This document shows, in pieces, positions 17,494 to 25,934 of a DNA stretch of 64,000 nucleotides (positions are counted from its first letter, which is position 1; each line of letters opens with the position of its first letter). The translations under genes and the position numbers were made by a program. The notes beneath the pieces are model-generated. The model did no database searches, was not told the origin of the DNA, and saw only the letters and a program-made list of their open reading frames with translations. The DNA comes from Endozoicomonas numazuensis (GTDB lineage: Bacteria; Pseudomonadota; Gammaproteobacteria; Pseudomonadales; Endozoicomonadaceae), in contig NZ_JOKH01000004.1 in NCBI RefSeq assembly GCF_000722635.1, positions 308,285-372,284 of the forward strand, given 5' to 3'.

Positions 17494-17610
17494 ACCCCGT
17501 GTCTGCCGACTCTTAGCCTTCGGCTCTCCATGCTTAGATCCGCCTTTAGCTACGATTAACCTGCAAAGCGAGCTGACCGAAGTCAGCGTCGTTAGGAGCC
17601 CCTGGGAGCG
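17494..17610 (-). pseudogene. tmRNA (ssrA) remnant with a third tag sequence
   Basis: Read on the minus strand, this stretch holds a tag frame whose GCT resume codon gives APNDADFGQLALQV, then jumps directly to the conserved 3' segment AAGCATG.AGAGCCGAAGGCTAAGA of tmRNA. The pseudoknot region between is absent. The 3' T-arm is degraded and the acceptor end lost. The APN start and the TTAATCGTAGCTAAA after the tag stop match the divergent copy at 25935-26347, not the canonical copy. The tag codons form a GCTGAC-TTCG-GTCAGC hairpin. It is almost certainly non-functional. Confidence 0.75.
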
Positions 17611-17675
17611 GTATCGGTTTTTAGCGCATGCATGATCAGTTTTTCAGGGGCGATTCAGATATTTTTTGTCAGATA

Positions 17676-18935
17676 TCAGGAAGGGCGTCGGCGGCGGTTA
17701 CCGGTCTTCTTGCCAAAAGCTCGATCTTTTGCCCGTTGTTTCTGGGCCGTGCGTGAGTTCTTTTTATTACTGGGTATCGGTTTGGTCAGGTCGGGTTCAT
17801 AGCCGGGGTACCAAGACTGAGGCAGACGATTATCCAGAATAGCCTCTATCTCTTCCAGTAAATACTCTTCGCCAAGACTGATCATGGATATAGCCAGACC
17901 ATGACTGCCTGCCCGGCCGGTGCGTCCGATACGATGAATGTAGTCTTCGGCAATATAAGGCAGCTCATAGTTAACAACGTATTGCAGTTGTTGAATGTCC
18001 AGGCCCCGGGAAGCAACATCCGTGGCGATTAAAGCGCGGATCTTGCCTTCCTTGAATTCAGCCAGCCCTCGCTCTCTGGCTCCCTGTGACTTATCGCCAT
18101 GAATGGCAACGGCTTCAATACCGTCTTTCTTCATCTCTTTTGCCAGAGCATCAGCACCTTGTTTGGTCCGGACAAATATGAGTACCTGATGCCAGTTTTT
18201 TGAGCCAATCATATACGAGAGAAGCTCTCGCTTTCGATCTTCGTCAACCACATACACCATTTGCTCGACACTAGTGGCAGCCGTGTTGCGGGCGTCCACC
18301 TCAATAAGTTCGGGCTGTTTCAACAGTGTTTTGCTGAGGCTGAACACTTCATCATTGAAGGTGGCTGAAAATAATAAGGTTTGGCGATCAGACGGGATTT
18401 TTTTCATGATGCGCTGAATGTCAGTGATGAACCCCATATCCAGCATTCGATCGGCTTCATCAAAAATGAGATGCTGAAGTGTCGAGAGATCAACGGCCTT
18501 TTTCTGCATTAAGTCCAGTAAACGCCCGGGTGTGGCTACAAGAATGTCTGCGCCAGACTGCAATGCCTTGAGCTGAGGGTTCAGGCTGACCCCACCATAA
18601 GCAAGAGCTGTCGTTAAAGAGGAATCTCCCCGGTAGGTTTCAAAGCTACGGTGCACTTGTTGAGCCAGCTCTCTGGTGGGAGTGAGTACAAGAGCCTTAA
18701 CGGCTTTAACCGGAGATGTTTCTGAGTCAGGGTTTGTGCTGTTCATCAGTTGTTGTAAAACAGGCAGGGCAAAGGCCGCTGTTTTCCCGGTACCGGTTTG
18801 AGCGCCAGCCATAACGTCTTTTCCTGCCAACACAGCAGGAATAGCTGCCTGCTGAATAGGAGTGGGCTGTTCATAGCCGTGTTCATTCAATGCATGAATA
18901 AGAGAGGGAAGAAGACCCAGTGAAGAAAAGCCCAT
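17676..18935 (-). CDS. rhlE: DEAD-box ATP-dependent RNA helicase, RhlE group
   Basis: The 419-residue helicase has all DEAD-box motifs in order: the Q motif (GYEQPTPIQ), motif I AQTGTGKTAA, Ia PTRELAQQ, II DEAD in LIFDEADRMLDMGF, III SAT, IV VLIFVRTKQGADAL, V ATDVASRGLDI and VI HRIGRTGRAG. A short basic tail rich in Arg and Lys follows, as in RhlE proteins, which unwind RNA in ribosome assembly or mRNA decay. It lies between the tmRNA remnant and the island's left end, with its own upstream region. Confidence 0.85.
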   Translation of the reverse strand: MGFSSLGLLPSLIHALNEHGYEQPTPIQQAAIPAVLAGKDVMAGAQTGTGKTAAFALPVLQQLMNSTNPDSETSPVKAVKALVLTPTRELAQQVHRSFETYRGDSSLTTALAYGGVSLNPQLKALQSGADILVATPGRLLDLMQKKAVDLSTLQHLIFDEADRMLDMGFITDIQRIMKKIPSDRQTLLFSATFNDEVFSLSKTLLKQPELIEVDARNTAATSVEQMVYVVDEDRKRELLSYMIGSKNWHQVLIFVRTKQGADALAKEMKKDGIEAVAIHGDKSQGARERGLAEFKEGKIRALIATDVASRGLDIQQLQYVVNYELPYIAEDYIHRIGRTGRAGSHGLAISMISLGEEYLLEEIEAILDNRLPQSWYPGYEPDLTKPIPSNKKNSRTAQKQRAKDRAFGKKTGNRRRRPS

Positions 18936-19234
18936 AACAGCACATGCCTATAAAGTAGTTGGCAGGATTTTATCGTAGTTGTCTTGGCAAAGGCAGCAAG
19001 AGTCTCAGAAAGGCAGGTCGTAGAGATCTGAAGAGCAGTATCCTGCCGTTACTGGCTCTTACGAAAGATTCTGAGTTTGATACCGTTCTGGTGAAGGATA
19101 AAAGCCACAGATTTTTTAATCCTTACGGATAGATGAAGGTGGGGAAAGTTCTGGACAGAGGTTCTGCTTCTTGGTTTGCCAATAAGTGTGATTAATGTGC
19201 GTGGTACTCTTTTAGACATTCCCATTCGACCAAT
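18936..19234. other. Gene-free stretch between rhlE and the island left end
   Basis: No convincing gene, RNA or repeat is visible. It contains the rhlE promoter region on the minus strand. Confidence 0.5.
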
Positions 19235-19270
19235 AAAAAACCCCATATCTTGCGATATGAGGTTTTGTTT
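19235..19270. terminator. Bidirectional terminator at the old ssrA 3' end
   Basis: The hairpin ACCCCATATC/GATATGAGGT has an A tract on the left and a T tract on the right. It abuts the 23-bp ssrA-end repeat at 19271 and probably once terminated the minus-strand ssrA gene. Confidence 0.7.
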
Positions 19271-19293
19271 TGGTGGAGGCGGCGGGAATTGAA
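19271..19293. repeat. Attachment-site repeat (attL): 23 bp of the ssrA 3' end
   Basis: These 23 bases are identical to 25935-25957, the 3' end of the divergent tmRNA gene (minus-strand ...CCGCCTCCACCA). Similarity stops abruptly at 19294. With the integrase next to the other copy, this marks the far end of an integrated element of about 6.7 kb. Confidence 0.85.
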
Positions 19294-19465
19294 TTCTATG
19301 GTTATGGGATTTTTATTATTTAAAATCAATAAGTTGTAGGTATATCAACAAGTTGCATGGGAATAAATGTGCCATTGATAGCAGCTGTTTGCGGCTGTAT
19401 GCAGTTTTCTTCGACACCCCTTTCAGTCTGTATACGACAGGTGATTGTCAAAAAATGATCAAGAC

Positions 19466-19660
19466 TCAGGCTATCCGCATTGCGCCTATGAGTGCTAAAT
19501 GAGCGATATCTCTCTTGGTACTGATCTTATCCCGTATCTCACGAAGCAGAGCAGTTGTCATTGAGTAGCTTTCAGGCTTACCTCCCTCTGAACGAATGTA
19601 ATTCTGAACAACCAGACTCTTCAGCGTCAACAGAGCTGTGGACGCAGATTCTGCCCGTTC
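19466..19660 (-). pseudogene. Open frame without a start, possibly a decayed gene
   Basis: About 65 codons are open on the minus strand (VQERAESASTALLTLKSL, then NYIRSEGGKPESYSMTTALL, ending LIGAMRIA). No ATG or GTG opens the frame and no ribosome-binding site is seen. The composition looks protein-coding but the family is not recognised. Confidence 0.3.
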
Positions 19661-19695
19661 CTGTACAAGTTACATTCATCAAGAGGTAAGCCGTT

Positions 19696-19923
19696 ATGAA
19701 AAATTCAATGACAAACTCTATGCTTTGCACCCTGATCCATCTGATAAAGAATCAGTTGGAACTAAAGAGAAGCGAGATAGCCAACCTGTCTCAGTACACC
19801 ACTAAAGTCATCAGGGAAACCTACAACGACGAAGTGGATGAACTGGTTGTCATCAAACATATGCTAGAGGCTGAGCTTAAAGGTGAGAGCCTTGAGCGGC
19901 AGTTACCACTCAAGTCGAAGTAA
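19696..19923 (+). CDS. Small hypothetical protein
   Basis: This 75-residue protein is predicted helical (NQLELKRSEIANLSQYTTKV, DEVDELVVIKHMLEAELKGE), with charged residues spread along it. ATG 19696 is preceded by AGAGGTAAG, a good ribosome-binding site. It is the first gene inside the island's left end and has no recognised domain. It may be a small regulator or antitoxin-like factor, but nothing in the sequence proves this. Confidence 0.4.
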   Translation: MKNSMTNSMLCTLIHLIKNQLELKRSEIANLSQYTTKVIRETYNDEVDELVVIKHMLEAELKGESLERQLPLKSK

Positions 19924-19971
19924 AGGGGTCTTCCCCTTTACTTCAATTGTATACAAGGTGGGTTTGACAGT

Positions 19972-20562
19972 TCAAAACTCTGAAACTAGGTCATCATTGA
20001 AAACGATGCCCTTGAACTGTTCTTTTTCAATGAGGATCTTCAGAGAGGCAAGACTAAAGAGACTAGAACACCGATTATATTCAGTCTTGAAAATGAGCTT
20101 TTCAGCGATATCAATTTCATTGAAAGCAAGCTTCTTTACTCCCATGAAAACACCGTCTTGAATGTCTTGCTGGCTGTTAATTTCGTCTGCCAGTCCAAGT
20201 GTAAGACAGTTAAAAATATAGTACTCCTGAGAACCATAATGAACAGGAAGAAATTCTCCAAAGGGCTCAAGCTTGCTAGACAAAATTTTGTGAGCGTCAG
20301 AGGAGAGAACTAGCGTAAAGCCCCTCCATAGACAGATATCGGGGATAGAAGCGTTTGAGAAACCTTCAGCAGCCCTAAACTGGACTCGAAGTGGTTTCCA
20401 CCACGAAGACATAGGAAGGTTATTCGAGTGAAACTTCATCACGTCTTGGGTACTGACGGGCTCAGGTGCTGCATCTATCAAATCTGTTATTGGTAGGCAA
20501 AATTCCTGGAACTTAAATCCATCGTTCCGTACAGCATATACATTTGACATCATGCATTCCAA
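19972..20562 (-). CDS. Immunity-protein-like gene (DUF1629/Imm11-type) next to an AHH toxin module
   Basis: The 196-residue cytoplasmic protein has no signal peptide. Its features recall the DUF1629 immunity family: an N-terminal YAVRNDGFKFQEF, a middle WKPLRVQF, LSSDAHKILSSKLEPFGEFL, and YYIFNCLTLGLADEI. The gene at 29545 has the same layout (LSNRAKELLSGM, YWLLNIRNILNAL). It starts inside the 3' end of the AHH toxin frame (13-bp overlap), the usual toxin-immunity arrangement. It presumably blocks that nuclease, although the toxin is now truncated. Confidence 0.55.
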   Translation of the reverse strand: MECMMSNVYAVRNDGFKFQEFCLPITDLIDAAPEPVSTQDVMKFHSNNLPMSSWWKPLRVQFRAAEGFSNASIPDICLWRGFTLVLSSDAHKILSSKLEPFGEFLPVHYGSQEYYIFNCLTLGLADEINSQQDIQDGVFMGVKKLAFNEIDIAEKLIFKTEYNRCSSLFSLASLKILIEKEQFKGIVFNDDLVSEF

Positions 20563-21221
20563 GAGTCGTTAGGAGGCATTGTTACTTCTGGTGGTTGATT
20601 ACCATCTTGAAGAAGCTTACCTATAAGGTTGAGAGCCATCTCAGCCTCCCTTCTGTCATCAGCTAACACTAACCGATTAAATACCCACTTTTCATAGTTA
20701 TGAGTGTGTATTTCTAGATGTGCATGAGAGTTTGGCATACTCCAGTGCGGCTTGTATTCCTTCTTACGGAGCATCCAGACTCCATTATAGGGATCATTTA
20801 TCCGAATGCCATGTAGGTGCATCTCAATACGAGCATCGGCTGCAAACTGCGTTTTACCTTTCCCTGGAACTATGTGGTGAGCTGTGTGCTTTGGGCTAGG
20901 CTTTGGTTTTCCATGTGCTCTCAAGTGCTGTTCCAGCACATCGGTAGGATGATGCTTTTCTTTCAGTAATTCAGACTGGCTAAGTTTGGTTGCTCTATAT
21001 TTGTCTAATCTTGCCTGTACACTGATTCGATTCTTAGCGGCTATTGCTTCATGCTTGAGATGAGTCAGTTCAGTTTGTCGATCAGCTAAACGAGCTTTCC
21101 TTTCTTCTTGAGTTTCAGAGCCTGAATTCTTGGCTTTTAAGTACTGATTTTGATGAAAAGCACGTGCTTTCTTTTGGAAACCATGGATGATTTTTTCGTA
21201 CAGAGGACATCCATATATTGA
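20550..21221 (-). pseudogene. 5'-truncated AHH-domain nuclease toxin module
   Basis: The frame is open from 21221 to 20550 but has no ATG, GTG or TTG until GTG 20939, which lies just before the nuclease domain. The upstream 94 codons (for example YEKIIHGFQKKARAF, RLADRQTELTHLKHEAIAAK) look like the helical linker of a large polymorphic toxin. The nuclease part has HTAHHIVPG, the AHH catalytic motif of an HNH-like fold, then GIRINDPYNGVW and a His-rich segment NSHAHLEIHTHNY. It appears to be an orphan toxin tip that has lost its delivery domains. Translation from GTG 20939 could still give a 129-residue nuclease. Confidence 0.65.
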
Positions 21222-21405
21222 CTAAAACGGAAGTACCTTAAAGACAAAAAGCACAAGCTTTGATCATGCTGAACTCTCTGATTGTTGCAAACTCAATCAG
21301 TTTTCAGCCATAGAACGCACGTTATGGAAAACACCGCAGGCAGAACCCTTCTGGCAATCATGACAGAAGCTTCAAAATGTCAGAAAAATGAAAAGTGATA
21401 ACACT

Positions 21406-22386
21406 CTATTGCAGATACAGGCTTTGGCTACCGCTCACTCCATGCACCCACTGTCTTCCAGTCTTTTCTGCATAGGCTTTCAAGGAGGCCAGCTTACCCA
21501 CCGCCCTTCGAAATCGGTTATTCCAGCACATGGCTTTCAACCACTCATCAGGGTCAATCTTCAGCCTTTCGAGAATCGGCGGAATATCTGCCGGAATGCG
21601 GCCTTTCTTATCCTGCCGGACTATGCGACCCGACCAGTCTACCAGCTCAAGGTAGCTGCTCAGGGCAAAAGGAATCGCCTGATCCGGTTTTTGTCCTTGT
21701 GAGCGAAGCGATTTGAGACGGGGAACCTGCTTTGTGGCGGCATTGCCACGGGCTTGAATTGCTCGCTCTTTTACCGAGGTGTAGTCTGAAGTTTCAGGCG
21801 TTCTTGCCATTTTTGCCCTGACGGGGTTCAGGTCTACATACGCCATACAGGTCAGTAATGCCGCTTCATCCAGCAATGCCTGGCTTTTGTAACGGCCTTC
21901 CCAGAAGCGACCTTTGCAACCGTCTTCTTTGTTGGCCTCCCTCGCAAGATACTCATTCAGACAGCGCATAAACCAGCTGATGTCGAGAAGACGACGGCGG
22001 TATTCTTCAGCAAACGCTTCCACTCGCTGTAACTCTGCTTTCCCCAGCTTATCGTTGGCAAGAAACCGCTGTACCAGTAGATGGCCGGAGAATAGCCTTG
22101 TCCAGCGTTCAAGAACCTCCCGATCTCCCCACTGTTCGCACTGCTTACGGTTAATATGCAGCACCACATGATAATGATTCGACATGACCGCATAAGCACA
22201 GATTTCAATGGCAAACACTTCTGACAGTTCTTTCAAACGGTCAATAACCCACTGTCGGCGATGTTCATAATTTTTGCCGGAAAAGTCGTCTTTACCGCAC
22301 AGAAACGCTCGACGGACACAGCGTGCCATACAGTGGTAGTAAGGCGTACTGGCTGGGTCAATGAGGTTTTTGCGGGCTGCGGTCAT
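21406..22386 (-). CDS. Y1-type (REP-associated/IS200-like) transposase
   Basis: This 326-residue protein begins with RKNLIDPASTPYYHCMARCV and contains the HUH nuclease signature in MSNHYHVVLHI (near residue 70). WFMRCLNEYLAREANK and GRFWEGRYKSQALLD follow, then YVDLNPVRAKMA (the Tyr helix). These are hallmarks of single-strand Y1 transposases related to TnpA-REP and IS200/IS605. The C-terminal extension (residues 215-326) is typical of the long group found in marine Gammaproteobacteria. No flanking hairpins were confirmed, so whether it still moves is unknown. Confidence 0.8.
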   Translation of the reverse strand: MTAARKNLIDPASTPYYHCMARCVRRAFLCGKDDFSGKNYEHRRQWVIDRLKELSEVFAIEICAYAVMSNHYHVVLHINRKQCEQWGDREVLERWTRLFSGHLLVQRFLANDKLGKAELQRVEAFAEEYRRRLLDISWFMRCLNEYLAREANKEDGCKGRFWEGRYKSQALLDEAALLTCMAYVDLNPVRAKMARTPETSDYTSVKERAIQARGNAATKQVPRLKSLRSQGQKPDQAIPFALSSYLELVDWSGRIVRQDKKGRIPADIPPILERLKIDPDEWLKAMCWNNRFRRAVGKLASLKAYAEKTGRQWVHGVSGSQSLYLQ

Positions 22387-22477
22387 TATGGCTCCGGCGT
22401 TTTTTCGGAATGTGTTGTTGCCGACATAAAGGTAGATGAATTGGCCTGATGGTCAAATTTAATTTTTGGGTGTCCTA

Positions 22478-22544
22478 TTTATATTTATTTATACTTTTTC
22501 TCTCTATTTATACTTTTTCTCTATTTATATATCTATTTATATAA
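22478..22544. repeat. AT-rich tandem repeat
   Basis: Units of about 17 bp, close to ATTTATACTTTTTCTCT, are repeated here and grade into ATTTATAT. The tract fuses in frame with the RND pump fragment that follows and may mark a recombination scar. Confidence 0.6.
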
Positions 22545-22690
22545 TTATTGGCGGGCTGTTGCCGTTAACATTGTCCGGTTCCGTTATGTGGGTACCTATG
22601 GGCTGGGCAATTATTGGCGGACTGGTCGCCTCGACGATTCTTACGTTGATTGTGGTGCCTGTGCTTTATGTCATATTGAGTAATGAGTGA
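22545..22690 (+). pseudogene. C-terminal fragment of an RND efflux pump
   Basis: The frame encodes GLLPLTLSGSVMWVPMGWAI followed by IGGLVASTILTLIVVPVLYV. This is the end of the last two membrane helices of an AcrB/HAE-type RND transporter, about 45 of over 1000 residues. It is joined to AT-rich repeats and cannot work. It shows that an RND gene was once cut by rearrangement in this island. Confidence 0.7.
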
Positions 22691-22768
22691 GCGGAGCATC
22701 CAGATATTTTCAATGGCTGACGTCAAAACGATCTAGAATGGGATAACTAAATATTCGAGACGGCTAGA

Positions 22769-24337
22769 ATGAGTATTTCAAGTCTCATAAAAATTGACTC
22801 AACACGGGTTAAAAACTGCCTGAGTAAAAACCGTTTCGACCGGAAGCTCTTGCATAGCATCGCAGTTCTCAAAGTTTCTTATTCCTTTTTCGTAACTTTA
22901 TTTCTTTTCAGCTCTTCAGTTTTAAGCAACGAGCCACCCACCTATTCACTACCAGCTTATCTCGTAACGAGAGCAATGGAAAAACTCCAGATGCCTGACG
23001 ATACCCAGAGACTGCTTGTTGCTGGTTATACCTTCGGAAGTGCTCATTTCGTTATGATGCGACTGCATACCAACGGAACATTTGATGAACAGTTCGGGCA
23101 TCATGGACGACAGCATTCTCCTTTCAAAAGGCGCAGCCCTGTGTACGCTTTGTTAGTAGCCTCAATAGGAGAGAGCGATCAAAGGATATATGCCGCAGGA
23201 GAACTTGATGGGCAATTTATGGTAACTCGTCACTTTCTGAACGGAACTTTCGATACCGATTTTGGCAACAACGGTTACTTTAAAACTCAACCTGAGGATG
23301 GATGTGAATCAGCAAGAGCTATGATTTTAATTCCATCAAATACTAACGCCCCTGAAGATCAACGCATAGCCGTTGCTGGAAAGGGCAAGTACGATGCCCT
23401 CCGTATACTATTACTAAGCCCCGATGGTCTGGCATATGTAGTATCTAAGGGAGCAGTGCCCCAACCATCTACCTGGTTCTACAGCAAATCAACTATCTCC
23501 GGTCTTACACTGGTAGAGAATGAAGAAGGTGAAAAATACATATACGCAGGAGCACTGCGGGGGTTTATCTCCCGCTGTCACCTTAACGGCACCTTTGATG
23601 GTACATTTGGCAATCGATTTATCAAGGTTGACAAATCGACCGGCATCAAGTCACTAAGTATTAATGTTATCCATGCGATCAAGGATGAACAGGGATTATC
23701 ATTGGTTATCACAGGCTATGTTGGTAAAGACACCAAAGCAGAGAAACCCGGCAACGATATCATGGTTGCAAAACTATATGAAAACACCACAGCTTTCCGC
23801 GATTTCGGGAGTAACGGGTTTTTCTTTCATGATTACAACAATGTTTGGAATTTTGCAGAAGATATAGAAGTCATTGAATTTGAAGTAGGTAACAAATTTT
23901 ATATTCTGAGCCAGCAATGGGGTGATGCTTTATTATTAAGGCTGCTCCCCTCTGGTGAACTGGATGGCCAGTTCGGTGAGAATGGTCAGAAGCCCATAGA
24001 TAAGTTAGTTGCTTTTTCTTCCATTGTCTTACCACCGGCAAGTGATTCCAGTCAAATCGTTCTTGGAGGGTATACCCGGTATCCCATACGCGGGCTTGGA
24101 ATAGTTGCCGTTGATGAGAATGGAATGATTGATTACCAGTTTGGTATACAGCCATCTTCCCCTTCGTCTTCCCCTTCGTCTTCCCCTTCGTCTTCGCCTT
24201 CGTCTTCGCCTTCGTCTTCGCCTTCGTCTTCGCCTTCATCTTCTCCAACCCTCACCCAAAACTCTGGAGCAGAGCAATCAGGCTCTTGGCAGACTCTTCT
24301 TATCGTTACAGTATTTATCTTCTCTATTATTCTGTAA
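22769..24337 (+). CDS. Exported delta-60 repeat protein with Ser-Pro stalk and C-terminal hydrophobic tail
   Basis: The 522-residue protein has a late hydrophobic signal segment (about residues 30-54), then repeated delta-60 units, each ending in NGTFDEQFGHHG-like motifs (NGTFDTDFGNNG, NGTFDGTFG, SGELDGQFGENG). Such repeats form a propeller-like domain in bacterial surface proteins. An (SPSS)n stalk follows, then a hydrophobic segment reaching the C-terminus (SWQTLLIVTVFIFSIIL). It is probably tethered at the cell surface. It is cargo of the ssrA island. Confidence 0.6.
   Translation: MSISSLIKIDSTRVKNCLSKNRFDRKLLHSIAVLKVSYSFFVTLFLFSSSVLSNEPPTYSLPAYLVTRAMEKLQMPDDTQRLLVAGYTFGSAHFVMMRLHTNGTFDEQFGHHGRQHSPFKRRSPVYALLVASIGESDQRIYAAGELDGQFMVTRHFLNGTFDTDFGNNGYFKTQPEDGCESARAMILIPSNTNAPEDQRIAVAGKGKYDALRILLLSPDGLAYVVSKGAVPQPSTWFYSKSTISGLTLVENEEGEKYIYAGALRGFISRCHLNGTFDGTFGNRFIKVDKSTGIKSLSINVIHAIKDEQGLSLVITGYVGKDTKAEKPGNDIMVAKLYENTTAFRDFGSNGFFFHDYNNVWNFAEDIEVIEFEVGNKFYILSQQWGDALLLRLLPSGELDGQFGENGQKPIDKLVAFSSIVLPPASDSSQIVLGGYTRYPIRGLGIVAVDENGMIDYQFGIQPSSPSSSPSSSPSSSPSSSPSSSPSSSPSSSPTLTQNSGAEQSGSWQTLLIVTVFIFSIIL
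24153..24246 (+). repeat. Tandem 12-bp repeats encoding (SPSS)n
   Basis: Around eight copies of TCTTCSCCTTCG lie in tandem inside the delta-60 repeat gene. Two unit variants (CCC and CGC) are clustered, suggesting recent expansion. Confidence 0.85.
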
Positions 24338-24427
24338 AAGCTATCTTTTGGGCTATGTTCGAGTAAACAGTTGGATGCCTGTAGCCCCTGTATTTACGCA
24401 CGAATATAGAGAGTGTTTGGTTAAAAA

Positions 24428-24769
24428 ATGGACAAAAAAGATAAAAATGGTTTGACCATCGCAGGAAGAATGGAGCTTGTAAGGCGCTTGCTTGACCTAA
24501 CTCGCAAGCAATGGGCTGAAGCATTGGGAATTAATGCACACATAATTGCAAATATTGAATATGGAAAACAAAGGCCAACCAGTGAAATTCTTGAAGCTAT
24601 TTCAGACCAATATCCTTTTATTCTGAATTACATTATTACTGGCGAAGCGGAAATAACTTTTACAAGAGAGGAGAAGAATTTCTTAAAAGAACTAGAACAT
24701 TATGATGAAGATGAAGTAAAGGAAATACTCAATTCAAAACCCAAAAAAACGCTATTGAATAAGGGATAA
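24428..24769 (+). CDS. HTH (Cro/CI-type) transcriptional regulator
   Basis: This 113-residue protein has a helix-turn-helix in residues 10-65 (RMELVRRLLDLTRKQWAEAL, GINAHIIANIEYGKQRP). A short dimer-forming or acidic tail follows (TREEKNFLKELEHYDEDEVK). It lies 26 bp before the integrase gene in the same direction, so it probably regulates the island's integrase or was acquired with it. No phage lytic genes are nearby. Confidence 0.7.
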   Translation: MDKKDKNGLTIAGRMELVRRLLDLTRKQWAEALGINAHIIANIEYGKQRPTSEILEAISDQYPFILNYIITGEAEITFTREEKNFLKELEHYDEDEVKEILNSKPKKTLLNKG

Positions 24770-24795
24770 CTAAAATAAAAGACAAAGGTTATTTA

Positions 24796-25824
24796 ATGAA
24801 AATTACGAAAAATAATAAAACAGGGAAATGGAAGCTAGATGTTGAAATAAGCAGAAATAGAAGATTTAGAAAAACCTGCAAAACAAAAACCGAGTGCATG
24901 GAATTTTACCAGCAGCTCAAAAAAGAAATAGAAGAACAGGAGGAAAGACCAGACGATGATGATCACCGCACATTAAGCGATATTATCAACCTCTGGTATG
25001 AGGGAACGGGTTGTGAACTGAGTGATCATGTTCGATTAAAAAGGATGCTGAACAGCATGGCTCAACAGATGGGCAATATTGAGGCTCGCAAGCTGACTAT
25101 CGCCCACTTCAACAAGTATAAGAAGATCAAGAGGGAGGAGCAGTACCAAGGGCGTACCATATCGGATAACACCCTGAACAAGCATCTTGGTTACCTGACA
25201 ACGGTCTACAACTATCTGATTGATATTGGTGAGATCAACTACCCTAATCCGCTCAAAAAAGCCAAGAAGATCAAGCTCGAAGAAAGAGAACTATCGTTCC
25301 TTACTCTGAAAGAGGTTGAGCTGCTTCTGAAGCAGATCAAGGCGACTTCAACTAATCCCCATGTTTTGCTGATGACCAAGCTTTGCCTGGCAACTGGTGC
25401 ACGCTGGGGAGAGATTGAGAGCAGGAAAGCCAAGCATTTCCATAATAACCGTGTGGAGTTCACCCGAACTAAAGGAAAGAAAACTCGAAATGTTCCCATA
25501 CCGGAAGAGCTTTACAGGGAAGTGAGGGAGCATTTCGCCATTCATGGTGGCTTTTCTCCTTCCATGTCAGCCTTTGGGCGGGCATTGAAAGCGTCGGGTA
25601 TAGAGCTTCCTAGAGGCCAGAGAAGCCATGTACTCAGGCATACCTTCGCCAGCCACTTTATGATGAACAAGGGGAATATTTTGGTCTTGCAGCGTATTCT
25701 CGGACATTCTGATCTGAAGATGACCATGAAATACGCCAAGTTCGACCCTGATCACTTCAAGGAAGCAGCCCTGCTAAACCCTTTAACCAGTCTTACACGA
25801 CAAAATGCGGATATTAGAATTTAA
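24796..25824 (+). CDS. int: Tyrosine recombinase (phage-type integrase) of the ssrA island
   Basis: The 342-residue recombinase has an N-terminal DNA-binding part (KITKNNKTGKWKLDVEISRN), a SAM-like core-binding domain (about 60-160) and a catalytic domain. The catalytic residues are visible: Arg in ATGARWGEI, Lys in FTRTKGKKTRNVPI, HVLRHTFASHF, GHSDLKMT and the nucleophile in MKYAKF. It lies 110 bp from the 3' end of ssrA, its probable target. All active-site residues are present, so it may be active. Confidence 0.88.
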   Translation: MKITKNNKTGKWKLDVEISRNRRFRKTCKTKTECMEFYQQLKKEIEEQEERPDDDDHRTLSDIINLWYEGTGCELSDHVRLKRMLNSMAQQMGNIEARKLTIAHFNKYKKIKREEQYQGRTISDNTLNKHLGYLTTVYNYLIDIGEINYPNPLKKAKKIKLEERELSFLTLKEVELLLKQIKATSTNPHVLLMTKLCLATGARWGEIESRKAKHFHNNRVEFTRTKGKKTRNVPIPEELYREVREHFAIHGGFSPSMSAFGRALKASGIELPRGQRSHVLRHTFASHFMMNKGNILVLQRILGHSDLKMTMKYAKFDPDHFKEAALLNPLTSLTRQNADIRI

Positions 25825-25894
25825 TGAATATTCTGCACCGACATTTCACCGACACTTTTCCGACACCCTTGGATACTGGTTTCTTACAGGCATT

Positions 25895-25930
25895 AAAAAA
25901 GCCCTGTAAATCAATGATCTACAGGGCTTA
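25895..25930 (-). terminator. Terminator of the divergent ssrA gene
   Basis: AAGCCCTGTA pairs with TACAGGGCTT. The A tract on the left is a U tract for minus-strand transcripts. It sits five bases past the tmRNA 3' end and is also convergent with the integrase. Confidence 0.85.
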
Positions 25931-25934
25931 GTAT

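Noticed and set aside
24153-24246. Short regular repeats that could suggest a CRISPR array
   Set aside because: They are 12-bp direct repeats without spacers, in frame, and encode an SPSS stalk.
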